Positions 1-8,818 of a DNA stretch of 64,000 bases are shown here, in pieces (the first letter of the stretch is position 1; every line of letters starts with the position of its first letter). Under the pieces are notes generated by a model, which saw only the letters and a program-made list of their open reading frames with translations, made no database searches and had not been told where the DNA came from. Position numbers and translations under genes: made by a program. The DNA is from RHKX01 sp963823565 (GTDB lineage Bacteria > Actinomycetota > Thermoleophilia > Solirubrobacterales > 70-9), in the NCBI GenBank assembly GCA_963823565.1, contig CAWGLR010000001.1:496001-560000 (forward strand), in the 5' to 3' direction.

Positions 1-128
1 GCGCCGTCGCCGCGCGGCTCGGGCTCACCGAGCCGGAGACGATCCCCGACGCCTCCCACTTCCTGCAGGAGGACCAGGGCCGGATGATCGGCGAGCGAAT
101 CGCCGCCTGGCTGGGCGAGGGCCGATAG
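1..128 (+). CDS. alpha/beta hydrolase, C-terminal fragment
   Basis: Only the last 41 codons are present, read from base 3 to a TAG at 126. The peptide contains ASHFLQEDQG followed by an amphipathic helix ending RIAAWLGEGR. This is the usual C-terminus of alpha/beta hydrolases of the haloalkane dehalogenase/epoxide hydrolase type, where the His of SHFLQED would be the catalytic base of the Asp/Ser-His-acid triad. The nucleophile elbow is outside the window, so substrate class cannot be judged. The next gene is convergent, with a palindromic element between the two. Confidence 0.6.
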   Translation, partial: AVAARLGLTEPETIPDASHFLQEDQGRMIGERIAAWLGEGR

Positions 129-163
129 CCAGGCCGGGTCCTGCCGACGGGCCGTCGCGCGAC

Positions 164-200
164 CCGACCGAACCGGACACGAAGCGGAGGATTCGGTCGG
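164..200. repeat. 37-bp palindromic repeat, copy 1 (hairpin)
   Basis: Arms CCGACCGAA (164-172) and TTCGGTCGG (192-200) form a perfect 9-bp stem; inside it CCG (173-175) can pair with CGG (185-187). The whole 37-bp unit recurs at 31763-31799 with 34 of 37 bases identical. Two of the three differences are a compensatory A-T to G-C change in the stem. This copy lies between two convergent genes, where it could also act as a transcription terminator, although no T-tract follows. Confidence 0.8.
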
Positions 201-266
201 CGGTACTTAACGAGACGGGGCGGCCAGCAGGCCGCCCCGAACTCGCTGCTCACAAGAGAGGAAGAG

Positions 267-1040
267 CTACTTCTTCTTCTTCTTCTGCTTGCACGTCGTC
301 TCGGTCGTGTCCGTGACCTTGGCGGGACCCTCCGCCTTGTCCGTGAACGTGCTAGTCGCCGCGAACGGGTTCTTCTTGCTCTTGCAGCGACCCTGGATGT
401 ACTTGCCGGCCTTGACCGTCGTCAGGAACCGCGAGATGCCGCCGACACCGAGGTTCGGAATCGTGACCTTCAGCGTGTTCCCGTACTTCTTGTCCTTGGC
501 CTTGACGAGCTTGCCGGTAAGGACGGGCTTCGTCGGGATCCCCTGCGGGTCCGTGTGCAGGTAGAGCGTGTTCGGCTTCTGGCCGTTGAACGCGGTGATT
601 GCGATGTTTATCTCCGTGTTCGCGCCATTCGGGACCGCCGGGTTCGTGTCGAGCGTGATCGTGCCCGACGTGTTGTTCTCGCCGTCGATGCTGACCTGCG
701 ACTTCGGGCCGCACTGCTGCTTCGCGCCCGCGGCATCGTAGTTCGAGAGCGTGTTGCTGTCGACCTTGCAGTTCGGCACCGCGCTGGTATCGAACTTCAG
801 GTTCTTCGGGAAGTCGACGTCGGTCTCGGTCGCGGTCGGCGGCTGGTCGGCGTTGACGGGCGCACCGGCGTTGTTGTTGGTCTTGATGTCGATGACCATC
901 TTCATCGGCTTGTACTTCTTCTTGTCGAGCTTGGTCGGCGAGAGCTTCGCGTCGATGGACTGGATGTCGTCCGCCGAGGCGACGCTCGCCATCACCATGC
1001 TGGCCAGGGCCATCACGGCGAGGATCACGTACTTGCGCAT
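267..1040 (-). CDS. secreted protein with lysine-rich tail, unknown function
   Basis: 257 residues from an ATG preceded by AGGAGGAAGA, which decides the start over a longer in-frame option. Residues 1-23 (MRKYVILAVM...ASVASADD) are a clear Sec signal peptide. The mature part is rich in Thr, Asn and Lys with four or five Cys, looks beta-rich, and ends in a run of six lysines after KQ. No family recognised. It lies 181 bp downstream of the last mce gene on the same strand, so it could be read from the mce transcript, but it has its own strong ribosome-binding site. A surface or matrix protein is possible; this is inference. Confidence 0.7.
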   Translation of the reverse strand: MRKYVILAVMALASMVMASVASADDIQSIDAKLSPTKLDKKKYKPMKMVIDIKTNNNAGAPVNADQPPTATETDVDFPKNLKFDTSAVPNCKVDSNTLSNYDAAGAKQQCGPKSQVSIDGENNTSGTITLDTNPAVPNGANTEINIAITAFNGQKPNTLYLHTDPQGIPTKPVLTGKLVKAKDKKYGNTLKVTIPNLGVGGISRFLTTVKAGKYIQGRCKSKKNPFAATSTFTDKAEGPAKVTDTTETTCKQKKKKK

Positions 1041-1221
1041 TCTTCCTCCTGTCAGTGGGCTCGCCCCTCTCGGCAATGCCGCAAGGGCCGTCCCGTGGGC
1101 TCTTCTTCGGGGCCACCATGGGCTGCGGCCGGTGACCGAGCTCCACGGGGACCTCTCCTTCCAACCATCCTAACGGCCGGAAGTTGCGGTTTGGCACGTT
1201 CCTCGGAGAGCCGTCCGGCAG

Positions 1222-2736
1222 CTAGCGCTCGGGGTGAACGTGCGGATACAGCGTCCGTTCGTCGGGCGGCCCGCCGATCGACCGCTGCGGCGCCTGCAGG
1301 CGGCACGGCGGCGCCGCGACGTTGTCCGTGTTGGTGATCCCCAGGCCCCCCATCGCGTAGATCTGGATTCGCTGATAGAGGTCCCCGGGCAGGTCGCCGG
1401 GGCCGGTCAGCTGCGCGCTGACCCCGCTGCCGTCGCATTGCTGCGTGAGCAGGCTGTCGAGTCCCTGGGCGAGCTTCGTGTTGCCGCCCGGAGCGACGTA
1501 GGCGTTGCTGCGAGTCGTCGAGTACATGTGCTCCGGCGAGGCGAGGACGCCGGGGCCGAGCGGGCCCGTCGCGCGGAGGAACTTCACCTGGGTGTCGGGG
1601 CCCAGGAGGAAGCTCTCCCCGTTCGTGGCCGCCGCGGCATTGCCGATGAACGAGGTGATCTCGCTCCGGTACCGCCTGGCGGTGTCGATGACCGGGATGA
1701 ATTCGTCCATGTAGGAGTCGACGCGCGCGAGAAGCGGCGGCGCCTCGTCGTCGAGGATCTGCCGCAGGGCGCCGAAGCCGGAGCCGGCCCGGTTGATCAC
1801 CGGCAGCAGGCCGTTGAAGAACCCCTCGAGCTCGGGCGAGAGCCGATCGAGCGCCAGGAACGTCCCGCTGAGCTGCCGCGCCGAGGGCCGCAGCTGGGTG
1901 ATCAGCGGGTTCGTCCGCGTCGAAAACTCGTCGAGCCGCTCGAGTGTCAGCTTCGACTCGTCGAGGAAGGTGGGCAGCGCCTGGAAGATCTCGCGGATCT
2001 CCTGATCGCGGTTCGCGGTCGTCGTGAACACGCGCTCGGTGTTCTCGATCAGCGACCGCAGCTCGCCGGGTCGCTCCGAGAGCGCATCGAAGGTCTGGCC
2101 GCCCTTGTCGACGAGCTGGCCGACGGCGAGCCGCTGGCTGTCGAGGACCCGCAGGACGTCGTCGGCGCGCTCGACGAACGGCGGCAGGTTGCCGAGCGCG
2201 GCGTTGAGGTCGGCCCCGCGACCTCGGAGCGCGCCGGCGGCGTCGATCATCCAGTTCTGGAACGCGATCCGGGTCGGCTCGTCGAAGGCCCGGAAGATCT
2301 CGTCGAGCTGGACGGCGTCGGACACCTGTCCGACGTCCAGCTCCCCGCCCTCGGGCAACGGCTCCGACGCGTCGGGGTCGCCCGGCGTCAGCTCGACGTA
2401 GGTCTCGCCGAGCAGTGTCTTCTGCCGCAGGATCGCCTTCGTGTCCGCCGGGATCGGCGCGTACTTGGGGTCGAGCTCGATGGTCGCGTCGGCGAGCCCG
2501 TCGTCGGCGAGCTCGATCCCCTTCACCTTGCCGACCGATACGCCCGAGATCCGCACGTCGGACTCGACCGCGAGCTGGCTCGCCTCGTCGAAGTGGACGT
2601 CGAAGCGGTAGCTCTTCGGCTTCAGCGGGACCGGGCCGCCGAAGGCCAGCCAGAGGAAGAGCAGCAGGCCGAAGCACGACAGCGCGAAGCCGAGCGCGAT
2701 CGCGATCCTGCCGGCGGTCGGAGCGCGGGTCTCCAT
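1222..2736 (-). CDS. MCE-family lipid-transport protein (6th gene of mce operon)
   Basis: 504 residues. One N-terminal membrane helix (about residues 9-30) anchors the protein, followed by an MCE/MlaD domain (about 38-120; DVRISGVSVGKVKGIEL and the GETYVELTPG segment) and a long alpha-helical region. Family knowledge: Mce proteins form hexameric, periplasm-spanning tubes that carry sterols, fatty acids or phospholipids to a YrbE/MlaE permease. Start chosen at METRAPTAG with AGGA 8 nt upstream; the longer upstream reading is an arginine/proline-rich artefact. Separated by 28 bp from the previous gene, the loosest junction in the operon. Confidence 0.88.
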   Translation of the reverse strand: METRAPTAGRIAIALGFALSCFGLLLFLWLAFGGPVPLKPKSYRFDVHFDEASQLAVESDVRISGVSVGKVKGIELADDGLADATIELDPKYAPIPADTKAILRQKTLLGETYVELTPGDPDASEPLPEGGELDVGQVSDAVQLDEIFRAFDEPTRIAFQNWMIDAAGALRGRGADLNAALGNLPPFVERADDVLRVLDSQRLAVGQLVDKGGQTFDALSERPGELRSLIENTERVFTTTANRDQEIREIFQALPTFLDESKLTLERLDEFSTRTNPLITQLRPSARQLSGTFLALDRLSPELEGFFNGLLPVINRAGSGFGALRQILDDEAPPLLARVDSYMDEFIPVIDTARRYRSEITSFIGNAAAATNGESFLLGPDTQVKFLRATGPLGPGVLASPEHMYSTTRSNAYVAPGGNTKLAQGLDSLLTQQCDGSGVSAQLTGPGDLPGDLYQRIQIYAMGGLGITNTDNVAAPPCRLQAPQRSIGGPPDERTLYPHVHPER

Positions 2737-2764
2737 CAGCTGTCCTCGGTGCGGGTCGGGGCGG

Positions 2765-4300
2765 TCATGGTGTGGTGGTCGTCGTCGAGGTGGACGGAGA
2801 ATCGGTCTCCGGGGTCGTCGTCGAGGTGGACGGCTCCGCGGTGGTCGTCTCCGGCGTCTCCTCGGTGGTGGTGGTCGTGCTCGGCGTCTCCCCACCGCCG
2901 TCGCGGCCATCCTCGGAGCCCGTGGAAGCGTCGGAGCTCGCGTCGCCGTCAGCGGTCGGCGAGCTCGTGATCCACGGACCGGGCGGGCAGATGTCGTTCG
3001 TGATCGGCAGGCGGATGATGTCGCGCGCGGTCTTCAGGTCCACGCGGGTCGCGGTCGCGTTGTCGGCGAGCTGCGAGGTGAAGCAGGTGTACATGAGCAC
3101 GCTTCGCTGTATCGGGCCGAGACCGTCCTGGAGCAGCGCGGTGGCGTTCAGGTTGTGGTTGATCCAGGCGACATAGAAGAGGTAGCCCTCGCGCTCGCCG
3201 GAGGGGTTGTAGGCCAGCGCGTTGAGCAGCGTGTTGAGCTCGGTGAGGCCGCCGTCGAGCGCCGAGGTGGACTCCGCCAGCGGCTGGGCGCCGCGCTTGA
3301 CGTCGGCGACGGTCCCCTCGACCTGGTTGGTGAACGGCCGGATCTGGTCGCGGACCGACGGCAGGGTCTGGTGGAAGAATGGCCGCGTCGCCCGCAGCGC
3401 CGGCCCCAGCGCCTGGGCCTGCGGGATCAGGTCGGTGAGGGTCGGGGCGAGCTCGCTGCCCAGCGTCGCGGAGGCGTTCAGGGCGCCGCGTGTCTCCCGC
3501 AGCGCGCCGGGCAGACCGCGGAGCGTCGCCCGCAGGTTCTGCTCCTGCTCGGCGAACGCTCCGAAGACGGCGTTCTGGGTGCGGACGAAGCCGGTGAGGT
3601 TCGTGTCGGACTTCGCGAGCTCCTCGGCGATCAGCTTGAAGTTGGTGATCACGTGGCGGAGGTTGTCGCGACGCTTGGCGAGCGCGCCGTTGATCTTCGC
3701 GAGGTCCCGTGTCGTCGGGTAGATCCGCCGCAGGACGGCGGCGAAGCGATCGCTCTTGGCGTCGGTGCCGAGCGCCTCGGCGCCGCCGGCGAGCAGCAGG
3801 CGCAGGTACGCGCGCGTGTCCCCGTCGAGCGAGGCGAGGATCTGGTCGGGGTTGACGTTCGGGGCCGAGTTGGCGAGCGGGATCGTGAAGCCCTCCGGCA
3901 CGGTCGGTGCGGCGTCGGAGCCCGGGTCGAGCTCGATGACCATGTCCTGGAGGCCGGTGCGGGGCCGCAGCAGCACCGACGCGTCGTCGTGGATCAGGTC
4001 CGAGTACTCGTTCTCGACCTGCATCGTCACCACGGCGACGCCGTCCTCGAGCTCGACCTTGGTGACGTCGCCGACGTCGACGCCGGAGATGTCGACGGTC
4101 TGCCCCTGCCCCGGGGTGACCGCCTGCGCGGTCTGGAACTCGGTCTTGAGCTCGAAGCGGTCCTCGCCCAGGAGCGGGAACCACGACGGCAGGGCGCTCG
4201 CCTGCTGGGAGAGGATCACGAACAGGGCCGCGAGCCCGATCGCCCCGAGGACGAGCACGGCGATGAAGTCGCGGGTGTATGTGCGCAGGGCCTTCTTCAT
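2765..4300 (-). CDS. MCE-family lipid-transport protein (5th gene)
   Basis: 511 residues. TM helix about 11-32, MCE domain about 45-125 (VDISGVDVGDVTKVEL), then a helical tube-forming region. The last ~70 residues are a low-complexity Ser/Thr/Glu/Pro tail (runs of TTTTT), typical of extracytoplasmic linkers. The ATG at 4300 overlaps the upstream TGA by one base (TGATG), implying translational coupling; a GTG one codon earlier is an alternative start. The extreme Thr-rich tail is the only oddity compared with its paralogues. Confidence 0.88.
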   Translation of the reverse strand: MKKALRTYTRDFIAVLVLGAIGLAALFVILSQQASALPSWFPLLGEDRFELKTEFQTAQAVTPGQGQTVDISGVDVGDVTKVELEDGVAVVTMQVENEYSDLIHDDASVLLRPRTGLQDMVIELDPGSDAAPTVPEGFTIPLANSAPNVNPDQILASLDGDTRAYLRLLLAGGAEALGTDAKSDRFAAVLRRIYPTTRDLAKINGALAKRRDNLRHVITNFKLIAEELAKSDTNLTGFVRTQNAVFGAFAEQEQNLRATLRGLPGALRETRGALNASATLGSELAPTLTDLIPQAQALGPALRATRPFFHQTLPSVRDQIRPFTNQVEGTVADVKRGAQPLAESTSALDGGLTELNTLLNALAYNPSGEREGYLFYVAWINHNLNATALLQDGLGPIQRSVLMYTCFTSQLADNATATRVDLKTARDIIRLPITNDICPPGPWITSSPTADGDASSDASTGSEDGRDGGGETPSTTTTTEETPETTTAEPSTSTTTPETDSPSTSTTTTTP

Positions 4301-5847
4301 CACGGACCTGCCGCCGGGTTCGGGCCGCCGATGCCGCCCTGCGAGCCGTTGAGGTCGGGGACGTCCTGGGTGTGGCAGGCGCGGTTCGTCTTCACGGGCG
4401 GCTCGCTGGCCGGCTTGAACGGCTGGGTGCCGATCGGCGCCTCGATCGTGTTTCCGTAGTTGACGTTGTCAGGCGGCTGGACGTTGGGGATGCCGGGGCT
4501 GCCGCCGGGGATCGGGGTCGAGACGGGCACGGGGCCGCCTGCCGGCTGGATCCGCAGGAACGTGCCGTTGCCGTCGAAGTTGCCGCCGGTGCCGGCGAGG
4601 CTCGGGAGGCCGAAGAGGAACTCCTCCCAGCCGCTGCGCCCGGTCGCGAACCGGTCGTTTATCTGGGTTTCGCTGGTCGGGTCGAGGACGTCGGTGACGC
4701 AGCGGCTGAACGGCCGCAGCTGCGCGAGCGCGCCATCGAGGTTGGCGGCGCCGCGGGAGAGGAAGGGCTCGGCGATCCTCAGGTCACGTGCGACGCCGCC
4801 GAGCTCACCCGGCCGAAGCAGCAGACGGGCCTGGGTCAGCCACGGGTTGCCGGCGCGGATCGTCCCGGGAAGCTCCTCGACGGCTGGCGTTAGCTCACGC
4901 GCGAAGGCGCGAAGCGGCGGGAACGACTCGTTGATGTCGACGAGCTGCGTCTGAGCCCGCTCGACGGTCGGCGCCAGCTCCGTGAGCGTGTCCTCGAGGC
5001 TCGCCGACTCGTCGTTGAGGGCACCCGTGGTGATGTTGAAGTTGGTGATGAGCCCGCGCAGGTCACTGTCGGTGCTCGCCAACTCCTCGAATACCTGGCC
5101 GCTCGCCCTGACCAGGCCGCGGAGGTCGCCTGCCTGATCGCCCAGCAGCGCCTGGTTGACCTGCGCGGTTCCCTTGCCGGCGCGAGCTCCGTAGGTGAAC
5201 GCCTCGTTCAGCGCCTGGGCGCCCGAGAGCCCCTGCACCTCGGGGTCCTGCCCGACGTCCTGCTCGGCCGTCGGCTCGTCGGCGAGCGCGGCGCTGTAGC
5301 CGTCGAGCAGGCGCGCCAGGTTGCGCCGGTCGGGGCGCTGGAGCGTGGTCAGGACCTGGTCGAGCTGGACGGCGACGGCGGTCTGAGTGACCGGGATGTC
5401 GCCCCCGTCGGGCAGCTCGGGCGCGCTCGGGCTGCCGGGCCGCAGGTCGAGGAAGAAGTTGCCCTCGAGGAACAGCCGCGGGCGGATCACGATCGTCGCG
5501 TCCTCGTGCAGCGGCAGGCCCTCGTCGTCGACGGTGAAGGTCACCTTCGCGCCCTCGCCGTCGGGCGCGACCTCCGTCACCTTGCCGACGTTGACGCCGG
5601 CGATCCGCACCGGCGAGGTCTGCCGCAGGGTCGTCGCGTCGGCGAACGTCGCCGTCGCCGTGTAGCCCTCGTCCGACCACGGCAGCTTCTTCGTGTAGGC
5701 GAAGAAGCTCAGGACCATGATCAGGATCAGGGCCAGGATCCCGGTCTTGAAGAAACTCAGGCCGGCGGGCGGGCGGTGGTAGATGCCCTCGTTGAAGGGC
5801 TCCGTCGTCGGCTTCGGGCGACGCTGCTTGCGGCGGAAGAGGGCCAT
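4300..5847 (-). CDS. MCE-family lipid-transport protein (4th gene)
   Basis: 515 residues. Cytoplasmic N-terminus rich in basic residues, TM helix about 34-51, MCE domain about 60-140 (VRIAGVNVGKVTEVAP, LEGNFFLDLRPGSP), helical middle, and a Pro/Gly/Asn-rich C-terminal tail with one Cys. Start MALFRRKQ overlaps the previous gene's TGA by one base (TGATG). The membrane topology and position within six consecutive paralogues point to one subunit of a hetero-hexameric Mce assembly. Confidence 0.88.
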   Translation of the reverse strand: MALFRRKQRRPKPTTEPFNEGIYHRPPAGLSFFKTGILALILIMVLSFFAYTKKLPWSDEGYTATATFADATTLRQTSPVRIAGVNVGKVTEVAPDGEGAKVTFTVDDEGLPLHEDATIVIRPRLFLEGNFFLDLRPGSPSAPELPDGGDIPVTQTAVAVQLDQVLTTLQRPDRRNLARLLDGYSAALADEPTAEQDVGQDPEVQGLSGAQALNEAFTYGARAGKGTAQVNQALLGDQAGDLRGLVRASGQVFEELASTDSDLRGLITNFNITTGALNDESASLEDTLTELAPTVERAQTQLVDINESFPPLRAFARELTPAVEELPGTIRAGNPWLTQARLLLRPGELGGVARDLRIAEPFLSRGAANLDGALAQLRPFSRCVTDVLDPTSETQINDRFATGRSGWEEFLFGLPSLAGTGGNFDGNGTFLRIQPAGGPVPVSTPIPGGSPGIPNVQPPDNVNYGNTIEAPIGTQPFKPASEPPVKTNRACHTQDVPDLNGSQGGIGGPNPAAGP

Positions 5848-7301
5848 CAGGGCGTCGCCCCCACGTTCGGGTTCTGGGCGCGGATCTGCTCCTCGGTGTC
5901 GATCCCCTGGTTGCCGGGGACGTTGCCGATGACCTGCTTGCCGATGGCGTAGACCTCGTTGCCGGCCTCGCACTCGAACGTCTGCCCCGGGGCGGCGCTG
6001 TTCGGGTAGGGGTTGGCATGGAGGAAGTTCGCCTCGCTCGTGCCGCCGCCGTTCGCCGGCTTCGTCGAGGGACTGCCCTCGTTGTTGGGGCCCGCGGGCG
6101 TCTCCATCGCGTTGACGCGCTGCCAGTTGCCGGTCTCGTTGCCGATGCTGGAGAGGTCCGCGACGTTGCGGAACAGCAGCGTCGCGTAGTTGCAGACCGA
6201 CTGCGACGGGCCGACGAACCTGAGCAGCGGCGACAGCGACTTCGAGAAGTCGGTCAGCCGGGTGATCCCGGTGCGAACCTCGGGGTCGTCGTTGAAGGCG
6301 CGCAGCGACGCCGCGGTCGGCGCGAGCTCGCGGTTGAGGATCGGCGAGCGCCGCAATGCAGGGATCCCGGCGCGCAGGGCGCTCTCGATGGTGTCAGCCG
6401 AGGTGGCGAGCACCTCGGTCCCCGGCTCGAGGTCGTTGAAGAGACCGCGCGAGTTGATGAGGAACGGCCGGATCCGCGGCAGCGTCTCGATCGTCGTCTG
6501 CAACGTCTCCGGGCCCTTGGCGATCGTCTCCCGGAGGTACGGCTCGGCGACGTCGGCGAACGCGGCCATCGTCGTGTCGAGCTGGACGAACATCTGCGCC
6601 TCCGTCTCGGCGACCGGGGCGACCTCGGCGGCCGACTGCTCGAGCGCGCGGAAGAACGGGCCGATGCCCGTCCGACGATCGGCGAGGACCGTCATCACCC
6701 GGTCGAGGCGCGGCAGCAGCGGCTTCAGGGCGCCGATCGCCTCGTTGATCGAGGGGCCGCGGCCGGCGAGAGCGCCTCCGAACTCCTTGAGGTTCTCGCG
6801 GATCGCCTGGCGTGTCGGCTCGTCGAACGTGCTGAACAGCTCGTCGATCTCGACCGGCTCGGGACGGGCGGCGGCCAGCGGCAGCATCGCGCCCTCCGGG
6901 TATCCCTCCTCGGAGTCGCCACGGACGATCTGCACGTACTTGAGGCCGAGGGCCGAGCGCGAGCGGATGATCACCGTCGAGTCGACCGGCAGCTCCTCGA
7001 CCGACTTGTCGAGCTTGAGGTCGAGCAGGGCGTTGACCTCGCCGTCCTCGGCATTCATCTTCGGCACGATCCCCTCGACGACGCCGACCCGGACGCCGCC
7101 GATCCGCACCTCGTTGCCGGGGACGAGCGCCGCGGCGTTCGGGACCTGCGCGGTGAGCCGGTAGCTCTGCACGAACGGCAGCCCGTTGTTCGCGTTGTAC
7201 GCGAGGAAGACCGTGAGGATCGTGACCAGCACGGTCAGGGCCCCGATCACCGTCGGGTTGCGGAACGCGGCGTTCAGCGGGCTGCCCCGCCGGCCCCTCA
7301 T
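5847..7301 (-). CDS. MCE-family lipid-transport protein (3rd gene)
   Basis: 484 residues. TM helix about 16-34, MCE domain about 45-130 (VRIGGVRVGVVEGIVP, LGLKYVQIVRG), long helical region to about 390, then a polar tail with two Cys. The start overlaps the end of the frameshifted second mce gene by 4 bp (ATGA). That overlap supports the reconstructed reading frame of the upstream gene. Confidence 0.88.
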   Translation of the reverse strand: MRGRRGSPLNAAFRNPTVIGALTVLVTILTVFLAYNANNGLPFVQSYRLTAQVPNAAALVPGNEVRIGGVRVGVVEGIVPKMNAEDGEVNALLDLKLDKSVEELPVDSTVIIRSRSALGLKYVQIVRGDSEEGYPEGAMLPLAAARPEPVEIDELFSTFDEPTRQAIRENLKEFGGALAGRGPSINEAIGALKPLLPRLDRVMTVLADRRTGIGPFFRALEQSAAEVAPVAETEAQMFVQLDTTMAAFADVAEPYLRETIAKGPETLQTTIETLPRIRPFLINSRGLFNDLEPGTEVLATSADTIESALRAGIPALRRSPILNRELAPTAASLRAFNDDPEVRTGITRLTDFSKSLSPLLRFVGPSQSVCNYATLLFRNVADLSSIGNETGNWQRVNAMETPAGPNNEGSPSTKPANGGGTSEANFLHANPYPNSAAPGQTFECEAGNEVYAIGKQVIGNVPGNQGIDTEEQIRAQNPNVGATP

Positions 7302-8818
7302 CGCCCGTCCTCCATCAGGAACTTGAAGAGGTCGGGGTTGCCGGTGCTCGTGTCGGCGTCGCCCGCCGCGCCCGCGTCGTCGTCGGCCGAGGCGTCGAGC
7401 TGGGCCTGCATCTCGGCGACGCCGCGGCCGAGCACGGTGTCGGTCTTGTCGACGACGCCGTCGGCGTTCCAGTCGCCGTCAGCGGGCGCCTCCCCCTGCA
7501 CGGACTTCGCTGTCGGGACCGCTCCGCTGGTCTCCCCCGGCAGGGCCGCCCAGTTCGCCTGGCACCCGCCGGTAACCACCAGCTCGTAGTCGATGCAGTT
7601 GGTGATCTGGATCTGGGCGCGGAGGTAGTGCCCGAAGCTGTCGAAGCCGTTGACGAAGTTCGACGTGCTGAGGATGAAGTCCATCAGGTAGTCGATGCCC
7701 TTCGTCTTGCGGAAGGTCGCGAGCAGCTTCTTCAGCGCCTTGGCTCCCGGCGTCGCCGCCTCGGCGAGCTGCGTCAGGTCGCGAACGACCGGGTCGGAGG
7801 CGCGCAGGTCCGGCCCCGCCTGCCTCGGCCGCGTCGCCGAGCGATGTCAGGGCGCCGGTCCCGGCCTTCGAGAAGGGCTGCAGCGCCTTCGTCGCGCCGG
7901 TCAGGCCGGGCGTCGCGGCCCGCAGGTTCTGGGCGACCGGGATGCCCGAGCGGGCGAATCGCCGGAGCTCGACCATCGTCGCCTCGAGCTCGTCGAGCGC
8001 GGCCGGGAACCGCTGGATGCCGAGCGCGATGTTGTCGCGCTCGGCCGCCGCGACCTCGCCGGCGATCGCCGTGTTGCGGATGAACCCGGCGAGGTGGGCG
8101 CGCTCGCGGGCGAGCGGCGCGAGGATCGTGTCGGAGTCGGCGGCGAGCTGGGCCAGCTCGCGGTTCTGGTCGGCGAGCTGGGCGAGCACCCTGTCGGTCT
8201 CGCTGGAGCGCCGGGTTCGGCCCGCCGGATGACCTCCTCGAGGTCGTCCCCGCGCGCCGCGAGGCCGGCGCCGAGGTCGTTGAGGATGAGCCGGAAGCGG
8301 TCGACCTCCGGCTGGCGGGTGATGTTGTTGATCAGGTCGAGGTCGACCTGCTTGCCGTTGTTCTCGAGCGGCAGCCGGTACTGGCCGGCGCCGATCTCGC
8401 CGTCGGGGATCTGCTCCAGCGGCGGCGGCGGCTCGGTCCCCGGCGCCCGCGGCTGGGTCGGGCTGCAGTCGACGTACTTCTCGCCGAGCAGCGACTGCGG
8501 GCGGATCAGGCACGACGCGTCGGTGAGCCAGTTCTGGAAGCCGGCGTCGGTCGATCTTCATCACGACGACGGCCTTGCCGGGGTCCTCGGCGCCGTCCTC
8601 GGTCACCGCCTCCCCGGCCGGGAGACGTCGACGGCGTCGACGCTGCCGACGCGGGCGCCGGCGACCCGGACCTCCTCGCCCTCGACGAGGAAGCCGGCGT
8701 TGTCGAAGTAGCCGCGGACGAGGTAGTCGCCGTCAGTGCCATCGTCGCCCGTCGCCGTCGCCGCGACGATCGCGACCACGGCGAGGAGCCCGACGACGAT
8801 TGCGAGAACCCGCCTCAT
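7298..8818 (-). pseudogene. MCE-family protein (2nd gene), broken by five apparent indels
   Basis: The expected Mce protein (~505 residues) is readable only by changing frame near 8625 (one base missing in a G run), 8553 (extra C), 8218 (extra G), 8203 (extra C) and 7822 (extra G). Pieces in order: signal/TM segment MRRVLAIVVGLL, MCE domain (VRVAGARVGSVDAVD; LLGEKYVDCSP), helical region (LAQLADQNRELAQL), and an intact C-terminus after about 7820 with an EF-hand-like DWNADGVVDKTD. Gene order, both ATGA overlaps and codon usage are normal. Either a sequencing/assembly artefact or a recent pseudogene in the middle of an otherwise intact operon. Confidence 0.75.

Noticed and set aside
1041..1221. 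Riboswitch upstream of the lysine-tailed secreted protein
   Set aside because: No known riboswitch core motif could be recognised in the 180-bp leader.
7479..8606. Separate 375-aa protein between mce genes
   Set aside because: It is a mosaic of one correct and two wrong frames of the frameshifted mce gene.
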